Assembly (NCBI GenBank): GCA_024235175.1
Contig: JACKMX010000004.1
Location: 434,001 to 498,000, forward strand
DNA length: 64,000 nt
Source: Chromatiaceae bacterium
GTDB taxonomy: Bacteria > Pseudomonadota > Gammaproteobacteria > Chromatiales > Chromatiaceae
Reading direction: 5' to 3'
The notes under the pieces are model-generated. The model was not told the DNA's origin, made no database searches, and was given only the letters and a program-made list of their open reading frames with translations. Below, one piece after another: positions 33,585-41,784 of this stretch. The position numbers and the translations under genes were made by a program. Every line of letters begins with the position of its first letter. The first letter of the stretch is position 1.

Positions 33585-34109
33585 TCAGTAGATCAGTTCC
33601 GCACGCCGGTTCTGGGACCAGGCTGATTCATCGGCACCAAGCATCAGTGGCCGCTCCTCGCCATAGCTGACGATATGGATCTGGTTGTCGGCAGCTCCCT
33701 GAGCCAGCATCAGGTTGCGCACTGCATTGGCTCTGCGTTCTCCCAATGCAATATTATACTCTCTGGATCCCCGCTCATCGGCGTGCCCTTCCACGGTCAG
33801 GGTCACTGACGGATTGGTCGCCAGATACTGGCCATGGGCAATCACCACATTACGATGGTCTTCACGGATCTGGCTCTCATCATAGTCAAAAAAGATTGTT
33901 CGGATGGATAGCGGGCTGTTTGGATTGTCCAGAGGATTTCCGCGCCACTCTCCACCCGCGTTCGCTGCCGACAAATCGGCTCCGCCCGCTTCGCTTACCG
34001 CCGCGCCTTCACCCGAATCTTTCCCGGTATTTCCGCCTAGTGTCGAGCAACCTGCAATTGTCAGCGATAAAACCACTACTGCCGCGATTTTTGCACTACT
34101 GAGTTTCAT
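33585..34109 (-). CDS. pal: Peptidoglycan-associated lipoprotein Pal
   Basis: This outer-membrane lipoprotein binds peptidoglycan by its OmpA-like domain and TolB on the inside. It has 174 residues. The lipobox is LTIAGCST (lipidated Cys at about 21). Then come a short flexible linker and the OmpA core IFFDYDESQIREDHRNVVIAHGQYL, with VEGHADERGSREYNIALGERRA containing the DAP-binding Asp/Arg. The start overlaps the tolB stop (ATGA). Confidence 0.96.
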   Translation of the reverse strand: MKLSSAKIAAVVVLSLTIAGCSTLGGNTGKDSGEGAAVSEAGGADLSAANAGGEWRGNPLDNPNSPLSIRTIFFDYDESQIREDHRNVVIAHGQYLATNPSVTLTVEGHADERGSREYNIALGERRANAVRNLMLAQGAADNQIHIVSYGEERPLMLGADESAWSQNRRAELIY

Positions 34110-35419
34110 TGATCTCTCCTGTTGAATTTGGTAAAGGGTGACCAGACTGGTTCGCGCACATCACCTCCACCCTGAAGTGACAGACGCTGACGGACTCGAC
34201 CGTCCACCGAGACTGCCGCCAGCTCGTGCTTGCCCCTTGTCTTGGTGGCGTAAATTATCATGTTGCCGTTCGGTGCGAAACTGGGGGATTCATCCAGCGC
34301 ACCGCCGCTCAGCAGCTGCATGCGGCCGCTGCCCAGCTGCAGAAGAGCGATCCTGTAACCCGCCCCCTGCTGGGTCACCAATACCAATGATTTTCCGTCG
34401 GGTGAGTAGGATGCCCGGGCGTTGTAGCTGCCCTCGAAGGTGAGGCGTTCCAGTTTGCCACCAACGGCAGGAACCCTGTATATCTGCGGCTTACCGCCCC
34501 GATCTGAGGTAAAAACGATATAGCGCCCATCCGGAGACCAGGACGGCTCGGTATCGATGGCGTAGTGCTCGGTAAGACGGCGCAATCCCTTGGTAACCAG
34601 ATTCAGAACATAGATTTCCGGATTGCCGTCCTTGGACAACGTCATTGCAAGCTGCCGCCCATCCGGAGACCAGGCCGGGGCGCCATTGATTCCGGTGTAA
34701 GAGGCCACCTGCTGGCGGGTGCCGGTAAAAACCTCCTGTACATAAATTGCCGGTTTGCCGCGAACGAAGGAGACATAGGCCAGCCTGAGTCCATCAGGTG
34801 ACCATGCGGGAGACAGGATAGGATCGGGAGAGTTGAGAATCGTCTGAGGATTGTACCCATCCGCATCCGCCACCTGCAGTGTGACCCGATTCTTGCCGTC
34901 GCTTCCGGTGATGGATTCAACATATGCAATCCGGGTGGAAAAAGCGCCTTTCTCTCCGGTCAGGGTTTCGTAAATCAAATCCGCGATCCTATGAGCCGTC
35001 GTACGCAGATTCCCCTCGGTGGTGGGGATGCTGTATCCCGTAAGCAAAGCTCCTTTGAATACGTCGAACAGTTGAAATCTGACCAGATATCCGTCAGGAC
35101 CATTGGGTTGTACAAGACCAACCACAAGATTCTCCATTCCCAAGACTTTCCAGTCCCGATACTCCACTTCGGAATCTCGGTGGGGCCGTGCCAGCATGTC
35201 GTTTACGGGCAATGTCCTGAAGCGGCCGCTTCGGCTCAGATCACTGCCGACGATCGCCGCAATGTCCTGCCCGGGACCGGCACCCGTTCCCTCCCACCCA
35301 AACGGAACAACGGCAATGGGCAAAGCCCCTTCGGCACCTTCGGTTATCTCGATAGTGAGGGCAGATACGGCCTGTAAATGCCAAAAAAGGGTAACCAGCA
35401 AAACTAGAATCTTATTCAT
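34106..35419 (-). CDS. tolB: TolB periplasmic beta-propeller
   Basis: TolB is the periplasmic protein of the Tol-Pal complex. It has 437 residues, usual length, with a signal peptide (ILVLLVTLFWHLQAVSALTI). An N-terminal domain (AVVPFGWEGTGAGPGQDIAA) precedes a six-bladed propeller with WD-like repeats ending SPAWSPDG, PAWSPDGRQLAM, PSWSPDGRYIVF and SYSPDGKSLV. It lies 9 bases after tolA and overlaps pal by 4 bases. Confidence 0.96.
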   Translation of the reverse strand: MNKILVLLVTLFWHLQAVSALTIEITEGAEGALPIAVVPFGWEGTGAGPGQDIAAIVGSDLSRSGRFRTLPVNDMLARPHRDSEVEYRDWKVLGMENLVVGLVQPNGPDGYLVRFQLFDVFKGALLTGYSIPTTEGNLRTTAHRIADLIYETLTGEKGAFSTRIAYVESITGSDGKNRVTLQVADADGYNPQTILNSPDPILSPAWSPDGLRLAYVSFVRGKPAIYVQEVFTGTRQQVASYTGINGAPAWSPDGRQLAMTLSKDGNPEIYVLNLVTKGLRRLTEHYAIDTEPSWSPDGRYIVFTSDRGGKPQIYRVPAVGGKLERLTFEGSYNARASYSPDGKSLVLVTQQGAGYRIALLQLGSGRMQLLSGGALDESPSFAPNGNMIIYATKTRGKHELAAVSVDGRVRQRLSLQGGGDVREPVWSPFTKFNRRDQ

Positions 35420-35428
35420 ATAATTACG

Positions 35429-36457
35429 CTATCTATTTGGATCAAAAACAAAAATAATATCTCTAAACTGCTCAAACAAGCTATCTTCCGGTACCGGGAG
35501 CGGATCAGCCTTGTACACCGCCGCTTCCGCTGAACGGTCAAATGCCCCGCTGCCGCTACTCTCAATGACACTCACCGCCAGCACGCTCCCACCCTTCGCC
35601 AGACGCACCCTGAGCTTGCATTTCAGGCCCTCACCCGTGCCATCAAGCCTGACCCAGTTATTGATCACCCTCTGCTGAATCTGCAGCATGAACCTGTCCC
35701 TGACTCTGGCGTCATGTTCCGCCTGCATGGCCGCCTCCAACTCCGCTTCACGCGCTTTCCGCGCAGCTTCGGCCTGGCGCTTCTTCTCTTCTTCCGCCTT
35801 GCGGGCGGCCTCCGCTTTGCGCTTCTTCTCCTCCTCAGCTTTGCGTGCGGCCTCCGCTTTACGTTGCTGCTCCAGTTCGGCCTTCCGTTTCCTCTCCTCT
35901 TCAGCTTTGCGCTTTTTCTCCTCCTCTTCCCGCTTTTTCTCTTCGATGGCAAGTGCGGCCTTTTCTGCTTCGCGTTTTTTCTGTTCCGCCAACTGTTTGG
36001 CTTCCGCCTGCTTACGTTTCTCTTCCTCGGCCAGCCGCTTGGCTTTTACCTCTGCCAGGCGCTGTTCCTCGAGTTCGCGCTGCTGTTCAATCTGCCGCTG
36101 TTTTTCGGCTTCCGCGTCGCGGTTCCTCTCTTCGAGCCTACGCTGCCGGGCCAGTTCCTCAAGACGTTGCTGCTCCGCCAGCTGCTGGCTTCTGAGATCC
36201 TCCAACTCTCTCTCTTCCCGCTCTCGTGCGGCGGCCACCGCCAGCTCCCGGTCTGTCTCTGCCTGCTGCAGTTTCTCCAGTTCTGCCGTTACCAGCGCCT
36301 GATCCACTACGCGTGCCTGCACCACCTCAACACCGGACTCTACCGGCTTGGGGGTCTCCAGCCAGTCCACCCCGACAATCAAAAACAAAATGATCGCAAG
36401 ATGCATTGCCAGCGCCGCCGCCGCCGCTTTCGGATTCTCTTTTACAATCTGCAACAT
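35429..36457 (-). CDS. tolA: TolA inner-membrane energy transducer
   Basis: This 342-residue protein has one N-terminal membrane helix (AALAMHLAIILFLIVGVDWL), a long Lys/Glu/Ala/Arg helical spacer (about residues 60-255, very repetitive, KKREEEEKKRKAEEERKR-like), and a C-terminal globular domain (VINNWVRLDGTGEGLKCKLR). It links the TolQR motor to TolB/Pal across the periplasm. The gene start overlaps the tolR stop. The spacer length is in the usual range. Confidence 0.95.
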   Translation of the reverse strand: MLQIVKENPKAAAAALAMHLAIILFLIVGVDWLETPKPVESGVEVVQARVVDQALVTAELEKLQQAETDRELAVAAAREREERELEDLRSQQLAEQQRLEELARQRRLEERNRDAEAEKQRQIEQQRELEEQRLAEVKAKRLAEEEKRKQAEAKQLAEQKKREAEKAALAIEEKKREEEEKKRKAEEERKRKAELEQQRKAEAARKAEEEKKRKAEAARKAEEEKKRQAEAARKAREAELEAAMQAEHDARVRDRFMLQIQQRVINNWVRLDGTGEGLKCKLRVRLAKGGSVLAVSVIESSGSGAFDRSAEAAVYKADPLPVPEDSLFEQFRDIIFVFDPNR

Positions 36458-36885
36458 CAGCGCTCCGGCGTCTCCGTGATCAAGCCAACGTTGGGGACGC
36501 CTGCAGCCTGAATCAGCACCATCGCCTCCACTACCCGGCCATAATCCACATTGCGGTCTCCACGCACCATAATCGGTGTTTTCGGTTTGTATTTGATGAC
36601 TGCAGCAACCCGCGTCACCAGTGTCTCTTCATCCATTGGTTCATTTTTGCCTTCACCGATATCAATGAAAAACTCCCCTTCACGATTAACCGATACCACC
36701 ACCGGATCATCGACCTCGGTCGGCAGGGGAGCCGAATCCGCCTGGGGAAGCTCAACATTGACACCCTGAGTCAGCAGAGGTGCGGTGATCATGAAAATAA
36801 TCAGCAGCACCAACATCACGTCGATGTAAGGCACCACGTTAATTTCGGACATGGGACGCCGCCGTTGGCGGCGCTGCCGGCTCAC
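36457..36885 (-). CDS. tolR: TolR proton-channel subunit
   Basis: This 142-residue ExbD/TolR family protein has a single N-terminal membrane segment (EINVVPYIDVMLVLLIIFMI) with the channel Asp in YIDVMLVL, and a C-terminal periplasmic domain (GVPNVGLITE). It forms the proton-driven motor with TolQ, which lies 18 bases upstream. It overlaps tolA by one base. Confidence 0.96.
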   Translation of the reverse strand: MSRQRRQRRRPMSEINVVPYIDVMLVLLIIFMITAPLLTQGVNVELPQADSAPLPTEVDDPVVVSVNREGEFFIDIGEGKNEPMDEETLVTRVAAVIKYKPKTPIMVRGDRNVDYGRVVEAMVLIQAAGVPNVGLITETPER

Positions 36886-36903
36886 AGCCCCGCCCCAGGA
36901 TGA

Positions 36904-37578
36904 TCAGACATGAGCCTGGCGCTGCAGAATGGTGGTGAATTCATCGAGAAAATCCTCGTAGCTGCCGTTGAGACGCTCGACGTCGTTCGAGTAGCGGTTG
37001 TACGCCACCACTGCCGGAATGGCCGCAAACAACCCCATCGCCGTTGCGATCAGCGCCTCCGCGATCCCCGGCGCCACCAGCGAGAGCGTGGCCTGTTTGA
37101 CGCTGCCCAGCGCATGGAACGAGTTCATGATCCCCCACACGGTTCCGAACAGACCGACATAGGGGCTGGTCGACCCCACTGTCGCGAGAAAGGCGAGATG
37201 AGTCTCCAGACGGTCCATCTCGCGGCTCATGGCTACCTGCATACTGCGCCTGGCACCCTCCACAACCGCCATGGGTTCAATATCCCGGTTCTTCTTAAGG
37301 CGCGCAAACTCCTGAAAGCCGGCGTGAAAGATACTCGCCATGCCATCCTTTCTGGCACGTTCTCCCTCAACTTCGTGAAAAAGCTCACCCAGATCACCGC
37401 CGGACCAGAAACGGCTTTCGAAATGGTCAGCCGCTTTGCGCGCACTTCTCAATACTTTGGCCCGATCAAAAATCATGGTCCATGAGATGACCGAGGCGAG
37501 CATCAACGCCGCCATGACCAGTTGCACCAGGGGGCTGGCATTGGCAACCAGCGTGACAAACGACAAATCAGTCGACAT
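36904..37578 (-). CDS. tolQ: TolQ proton-channel subunit
   Basis: This 224-residue MotA/TolQ/ExbB family protein has three membrane segments: VTLVANASPLVQLVMAALML near the start, STSPYVGLFGTVWGIM and a third in LVAPGIAEALIATAMGLFAA. The pore-lining Thr and Gly patterns GLFGTVWGI and EALIATA are present. It starts at 37578, overlapping the ybgC stop by 11 bases. It forms the motor with TolR. Confidence 0.96.
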   Translation of the reverse strand: MSTDLSFVTLVANASPLVQLVMAALMLASVISWTMIFDRAKVLRSARKAADHFESRFWSGGDLGELFHEVEGERARKDGMASIFHAGFQEFARLKKNRDIEPMAVVEGARRSMQVAMSREMDRLETHLAFLATVGSTSPYVGLFGTVWGIMNSFHALGSVKQATLSLVAPGIAEALIATAMGLFAAIPAVVAYNRYSNDVERLNGSYEDFLDEFTTILQRQAHV

Positions 37579-37987
37579 CAGGGATTCTCAATAGGATTTT
37601 TTCTGGGAGTGAGACAGGCTTGAAGCTTTCCATATCGATACAGGCAACCTGCACATCGCCACGGACAAGGAGCTTTTCGTCGGCCTCTCTGAATATTTTC
37701 TGTTGAAACGTCAAACTCACTTTTCGCCGCTGGATGATTCGGGAATTCACCAGCAGCGCGTCGTTGAAGCGGGCGGGATGCATGAAATCCATTGCCACCC
37801 GGCGCACTGCGAATACGATCCCCTCCTGCTGCAACAGCCTGTCCTGCTCAAAACCCAGGCTGCGCAACCATTCGCTGCGAGCTCGCTCCATAAACTTCAG
37901 GTAGTTGGCATAATAAACCACACCACCGCAATCCGTGTCCTCGTAATAGACCCTGACCGGCCAAAAAAATTCCGTCAGATTTGTCAC
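37568..37987 (-). CDS. ybgC: Acyl-CoA thioesterase YbgC
   Basis: This 139-residue hotdog-fold thioesterase is commonly the first gene of the tol-pal cluster. Its VYYEDTDCGGVVYYANYLKF at residues 13-32 has the catalytic Asp and Tyr pattern of the family, and FMERARSEWLRSLG follows. It acts on short-chain or acyl-carrier substrates and is linked to phospholipid synthesis. It overlaps ruvB at its start (ATGA) and tolQ at its end. Confidence 0.94.
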   Translation of the reverse strand: MTNLTEFFWPVRVYYEDTDCGGVVYYANYLKFMERARSEWLRSLGFEQDRLLQQEGIVFAVRRVAMDFMHPARFNDALLVNSRIIQRRKVSLTFQQKIFREADEKLLVRGDVQVACIDMESFKPVSLPEKILLRIPDVD

Positions 37988-39030
37988 GATTCAAACAGAT
38001 CCTGCACACCGGAACTATCCGCAGCATCCGGTTTTGGCGTTATACCGAAATGGAGATAAGCTGCGCGCGTCGCAACCCTCCCACGGGGTGTGCGCATCAG
38101 AAAACCCTGCTGGATCAGAAAGGGCTCAAGCACATCCTCAATGGTACCGCGCTCCTCTCCGATTGCGGCAGCCAGACTCTCCACGCCTACCGGACCGCCG
38201 TCGAATTTCTCGATCACTGCCGACAACAGTTTCCTGTCCATGAGATCAAATCCGTTGTTGTCAACCTTAAGCATGCCAAGTGCTCTGTCCGCCACTTCCG
38301 GTGTCACCATGCCATCCGCCCGTACCTGGGCGTAGTCGCGCACCCTGCGCAACAACCGGTTGGCAATGCGCGGCGTACCTCTGGAGCGGCGGGCGATCTC
38401 CCGGGCCCCGGCTTCGTCGGTGCTGATATTCAGAATGTCGGCGGAGCGGCGCACAATATGGGTCAGATCTGCGGTATCGTAAAACTCAAGGCGCTGGACA
38501 ATACCGAAACGGTCACGCAGCGGCGAGGTAAGCAATCCGGCGCGGGTGGTGGCCCCGATCAAGGTGAACGGTGGCAGGTCCAGCCTGATGGAACGCGCGG
38601 CAGGCCCCTCTCCGATCAGGATATCGAGTTGGAAATCCTCCATCGCCGGATAGAGCACCTCCTCGACCACCGGACTGAGGCGGTGTATCTCGTCCACAAA
38701 GAGCACGTCGAAGGGTTCCAGGTTGGTGAGAATCGCTGCCAGATCGCCCTGCTTTTCCAGAACCGGTCCGGATGTCTGGCGCAGATTGACACCCATTTCA
38801 TTGGCAATGATGTGGGCCAGCGTGGTCTTGCCGAGTCCGGGCGGACCGAAAATGAGTACGTGATCAAGCGCTTCGTTACGCCCACGTGCAGCGTCAATGA
38901 ATATCTCCATCTGTTCGCGCACCACCGGCTGACCAACGTACTCCTGCAGTCGTTTTGGCCGGATCGCCCGGTCCATAACCACATCTTCAGATGCCGCCTG
39001 AGGGCTGATGATGCGGGTGGTATCGCTCAT
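37984..39030 (-). CDS. ruvB: Holliday junction helicase RuvB
   Basis: This hexameric AAA+ motor drives branch migration with RuvA. It has 348 residues. Motifs are Walker A IFGPPGLGKTTLAHIIANEM, Walker B VLFVDEIHRLSP, the sensor region LIGATTRAGLLTSPLRDRFG and the arginine finger in the same stretch. The C-terminal winged helix contains RTPRGRVAT. It overlaps ruvA and ybgC by 4 bases each. Confidence 0.97.
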   Translation of the reverse strand: MSDTTRIISPQAASEDVVMDRAIRPKRLQEYVGQPVVREQMEIFIDAARGRNEALDHVLIFGPPGLGKTTLAHIIANEMGVNLRQTSGPVLEKQGDLAAILTNLEPFDVLFVDEIHRLSPVVEEVLYPAMEDFQLDILIGEGPAARSIRLDLPPFTLIGATTRAGLLTSPLRDRFGIVQRLEFYDTADLTHIVRRSADILNISTDEAGAREIARRSRGTPRIANRLLRRVRDYAQVRADGMVTPEVADRALGMLKVDNNGFDLMDRKLLSAVIEKFDGGPVGVESLAAAIGEERGTIEDVLEPFLIQQGFLMRTPRGRVATRAAYLHFGITPKPDAADSSGVQDLFES

Positions 39031-39641
39031 GAGGAGTACGAGGCAACCGACTTGAGCGCGGCGCGGATAATCTCTTCGCTCGCCAGGCCCTCACTCTCCA
39101 CGGAGCGCACCATGCGGTTCGCCTCAACCGGCTTGTACCCCAGCGCCACGAGTGCGCCGACCGCATCCGATACAGGTGTCACCTTGGCGCCGGTCGCTTT
39201 TGATCCGCTCTCAACGGAAACAGTACCGGAGAGTTCCAGCCTGTCCAGACGATCGCGCATCTCTATCACCAGTCGCTCCGCGGTCTTCTTCCCGATTCCG
39301 GGCAGACGCATCAACGCTGCCGTATCATCGCCCTGTACGCATCGTGCGAACTCCTCCGCGCTCATACCCGAAAGAATGGCCAGCCCCATCTTCGCACCGA
39401 CACCACTGATGCGCAGCAGGGTTCGGAAAAGGGTGCGCTCCGATTCGTTGAAAAAGCCATAGAGCACGTGGGCATCATCGCGGATCGCAAGATGAGTGAA
39501 CAGGGTCACCTGCTCTCCCTCGGCAGGCAGATGGTAAAAAGTTGACATGGGGGATTCTAGCTCATAGCCAACTCCGTTTACGTCCACCATCAAATACGGC
39601 GGCTGCTTGTATACAATCTCACCACGCAACCTGCCGATCAT
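39027..39641 (-). CDS. ruvA: Holliday junction binding protein RuvA
   Basis: This 204-residue tetrameric junction-binding protein starts with IGRLRGEIVYKQPPYLMVDV and has helix-hairpin-helix motifs (ISGVGAKMGLAILSG and LPGIGKKTAERLVIEM). The C-terminal domain III (SDAVGALVALGYKPVEANRM) binds RuvB. It overlaps ruvC and ruvB by 4 bases each, so all three resolvasome parts are translationally coupled. Confidence 0.97.
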   Translation of the reverse strand: MIGRLRGEIVYKQPPYLMVDVNGVGYELESPMSTFYHLPAEGEQVTLFTHLAIRDDAHVLYGFFNESERTLFRTLLRISGVGAKMGLAILSGMSAEEFARCVQGDDTAALMRLPGIGKKTAERLVIEMRDRLDRLELSGTVSVESGSKATGAKVTPVSDAVGALVALGYKPVEANRMVRSVESEGLASEEIIRAALKSVASYSS

Positions 39642-40147
39642 GGCCGCCTGCCCGCAGTAACCCTGCTCCTTTTCAACCAGTGGCCGCTGCTGTGCGCATG
39701 ACTGATTGCCACTGCCAGTGCATCGGCCTGATCCGGCAACAGCTTTTCCTGCAGTCCGAGTAAGCGCCGCACCATGTGCTGCACCTGTTCCTTGTCGGCT
39801 CCGCCGGTTCCCACAACGGACAGCTTGATCATGCGTGGAGTGTACTCGGAGACAGGCAGACCGGCCACGACCGCCGCACAGATTGCCGCACCGCGGGCCT
39901 GCCCCAGCTTCAGAGAGGAGGAGGGATTCCTGGCCACGAAGACCTGTTCGATGGCAAGCTCTTCAGGCGCGAATTCCGCCACCAACCCGGCAATCCGGCG
40001 GTAAATCTCTCCCAGTCGCATGGAAAAATCCTCTCCCTCAAGCCGGATACAACCGCTGGCAATATGCCTGCTACGGCTACCGTCGCTGACAATAATGCCA
40101 TATCCGGTTACCCGGGAGCCGGGATCTATACCAAGAATACGGCGCAT
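39638..40147 (-). CDS. ruvC: Holliday junction resolvase RuvC
   Basis: This 169-residue endonuclease cuts Holliday junctions. It has the N-terminal ILGIDPGSRVTGYGII with catalytic Asp7, AIEQVFVARNPSSSLKLGQA with the catalytic Glu, and the C-terminal DQADALAVAISHAHS with the remaining acidic residues. It follows yebC by 25 bases, the standard order in gammaproteobacteria. Confidence 0.97.
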   Translation of the reverse strand: MRRILGIDPGSRVTGYGIIVSDGSRSRHIASGCIRLEGEDFSMRLGEIYRRIAGLVAEFAPEELAIEQVFVARNPSSSLKLGQARGAAICAAVVAGLPVSEYTPRMIKLSVVGTGGADKEQVQHMVRRLLGLQEKLLPDQADALAVAISHAHSSGHWLKRSRVTAGRRP

Positions 40148-40172
40148 TCAATAGCCTGTTCGGGAGAGTGCA

Positions 40173-40919
40173 TTAGCTCATGGCATCCAGAACTTCGTCC
40201 GGGATATCCGCGTTGTGGTATACATCCTGGACATCATCGAGATCTTCGAGGGCATCCACCAGGCGCAACAGCTTTTCCGCCGCCTCTTGATCCAGTTCCG
40301 CGGATGTGGAGGCGCTGAAGGTGATTTCCGCATTATCCGGCGGGATACCTGCCTTTTCGATAGCGGCTTTGACATCCTGGAATGCTTCAGGTGTGGTAAT
40401 GACGTCCACCGATCCGTCGTCGTTGGCCACCACGTCTTCCGCGCCTGCTTCCAGCGCAACTTCCATGATGGCGTCTTCGTCCGCACCCGGGCCGAAACTG
40501 AGGATCCCCTGCTTGCTGAACAGATAGGCGACCGACCCATCCGTACCAAGATTGCCGCCATGCTTGCTGAACGCATGGCGCACTTCAGAGGCGGTACGAT
40601 TGCGGTTGTCTGTCATGCAGTCGACGATTATCGCGGTTCCGCCGGAACCATAACCTTCGTAGCGGATCTCATCGTAACTCTCGCCATCGGCTCCGCCGGC
40701 TCCCCGCTCGATCGCGCGTTTGATCGTGTCTTTTGGCATATTCGCGCTGTTGGCTTTATCCAATGCCAGCCGCAGTCGCGGATTTGCACCGGCATCACCA
40801 CCGCCCTCTTTTGCCGCCACGGTCACTTCACGGATCAATTTGGTCCAGATCTTTGCGCGTTTCTTGTCGGTAGCCGCCTTCTTGTGCTTGATATTGGCCC
40901 ATTTACTGTGTCCGGCCAT
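40173..40919 (-). CDS. yebC: YebC/PmpR-family protein
   Basis: This 248-residue protein of the TACO1/YebC family has been linked to translation of difficult sequences and gene regulation. Signature regions are MAGHSKWANIKHKKAATDKK at the N-terminus, GGDAGANPRLRLALDKANS and GYGSGGTAIIVDCMTDNRNR. It is the first gene of the yebC-ruvCAB cluster. No clear promoter was identified in the 45-base gap upstream. Confidence 0.95.
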   Translation of the reverse strand: MAGHSKWANIKHKKAATDKKRAKIWTKLIREVTVAAKEGGGDAGANPRLRLALDKANSANMPKDTIKRAIERGAGGADGESYDEIRYEGYGSGGTAIIVDCMTDNRNRTASEVRHAFSKHGGNLGTDGSVAYLFSKQGILSFGPGADEDAIMEVALEAGAEDVVANDDGSVDVITTPEAFQDVKAAIEKAGIPPDNAEITFSASTSAELDQEAAEKLLRLVDALEDLDDVQDVYHNADIPDEVLDAMS

Positions 40920-40964
40920 CTAATGTCCTCGTTTAGTAACTTTAAGAGTTCCCGGCAAATTTTA

Positions 40965-41663
40965 TCACTCTCTGCTATCCTCAGAAACCGCTCCCTCGCC
41001 CCGATCGAACCTGCCGTAGTGCAAAAAGAAACAGACCTCTCTGGCAACCTCCCGGGAAAAAAGCATACCCATATGATTGACATCCAGGGTCACAAAATCG
41101 GTGGCGCCGGGAAGTCTGGTTTCACACACCGAAACAGTTCCGTCGCTTGGCCCCTGCAATCCGCCCAGAATACGACCCACACCGAGCGCGCTGGTACCCG
41201 CAATGACGCCGAGCGCACGTCCACCCCGCCAGGCGGGCGCCGCTTCAGTCAGGCGATCCGGCGAGGCGGTGCCAAGCAGCATGCGTAATCCTCCGTGGGA
41301 AGCCGCAACCCTGGCGATACCGCTGCCCAAAACCGGTGAACCCATTAACAGCACCCGGCCTTCTGGCAAAGCATCAAACCGATCGAAAAGATTCAAAACA
41401 ACGATCCCGCCAAAACTGTGGGCCACGATATTCAGCTTTTCACAATTGAGCTGTCCAATGAAATCAGACAGTTCCCGGGCGCTCTCCCGGGGCGATTTTG
41501 TAAGTGATGAGTAGTGAAAATAACATACGTTGTAGCCGCACTCACCGAGCCTGCCCCCCAGCCAGTGCATCTCCAACCCACTCATCCACAGCCCGTGCAC
41601 CAGAACCACGACTTCGCCTTCCGACAAGATCCCACCGGCTGTAACTGCACTCCGCTTAACCAA
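40965..41663 (-). CDS. Alpha/beta hydrolase, probable lipase/esterase
   Basis: This 232-residue protein has the alpha/beta hydrolase oxyanion region VVLVHGLWMSGLEM near residue 19 and the nucleophile elbow AHSFGG (Ser within G-x-S-x-G-like AHSFGGI). LDVNHMGMLFS near the end offers the catalytic His. It is cytoplasmic by appearance (no signal peptide). Substrate unknown. The gene lies upstream of yebC on the same strand and divergent from the HDOD gene. Confidence 0.8.
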   Translation of the reverse strand: MVKRSAVTAGGILSEGEVVVLVHGLWMSGLEMHWLGGRLGECGYNVCYFHYSSLTKSPRESARELSDFIGQLNCEKLNIVAHSFGGIVVLNLFDRFDALPEGRVLLMGSPVLGSGIARVAASHGGLRMLLGTASPDRLTEAAPAWRGGRALGVIAGTSALGVGRILGGLQGPSDGTVSVCETRLPGATDFVTLDVNHMGMLFSREVAREVCFFLHYGRFDRGEGAVSEDSRE

Positions 41664-41784
41664 AAATCCTGCTCCTAGAATAGAGGCTCAAATGACACGA
41701 CTTAAAGATCGGCCGGAGCCCGGTCGCTAAAACAGTTTGAATCCATGCGTTCCGGAAAACGATAACAGAGGATGCAGAACAACA

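Noticed and set aside
35688..36511. Large plus-strand open frames across tolA
   Set aside because: They are mirror frames of the Lys/Glu/Ala-rich tolA coding sequence, which is well supported on the minus strand.
37981..39462. 493-codon plus-strand frame opposite ruvB and ruvA
   Set aside because: It lies entirely opposite two complete, recognisable ruv genes and has no family resemblance.
40215..41288. 357-codon plus-strand frame opposite yebC
   Set aside because: Antisense to a conserved gene; high G+C leaves long open frames by chance.
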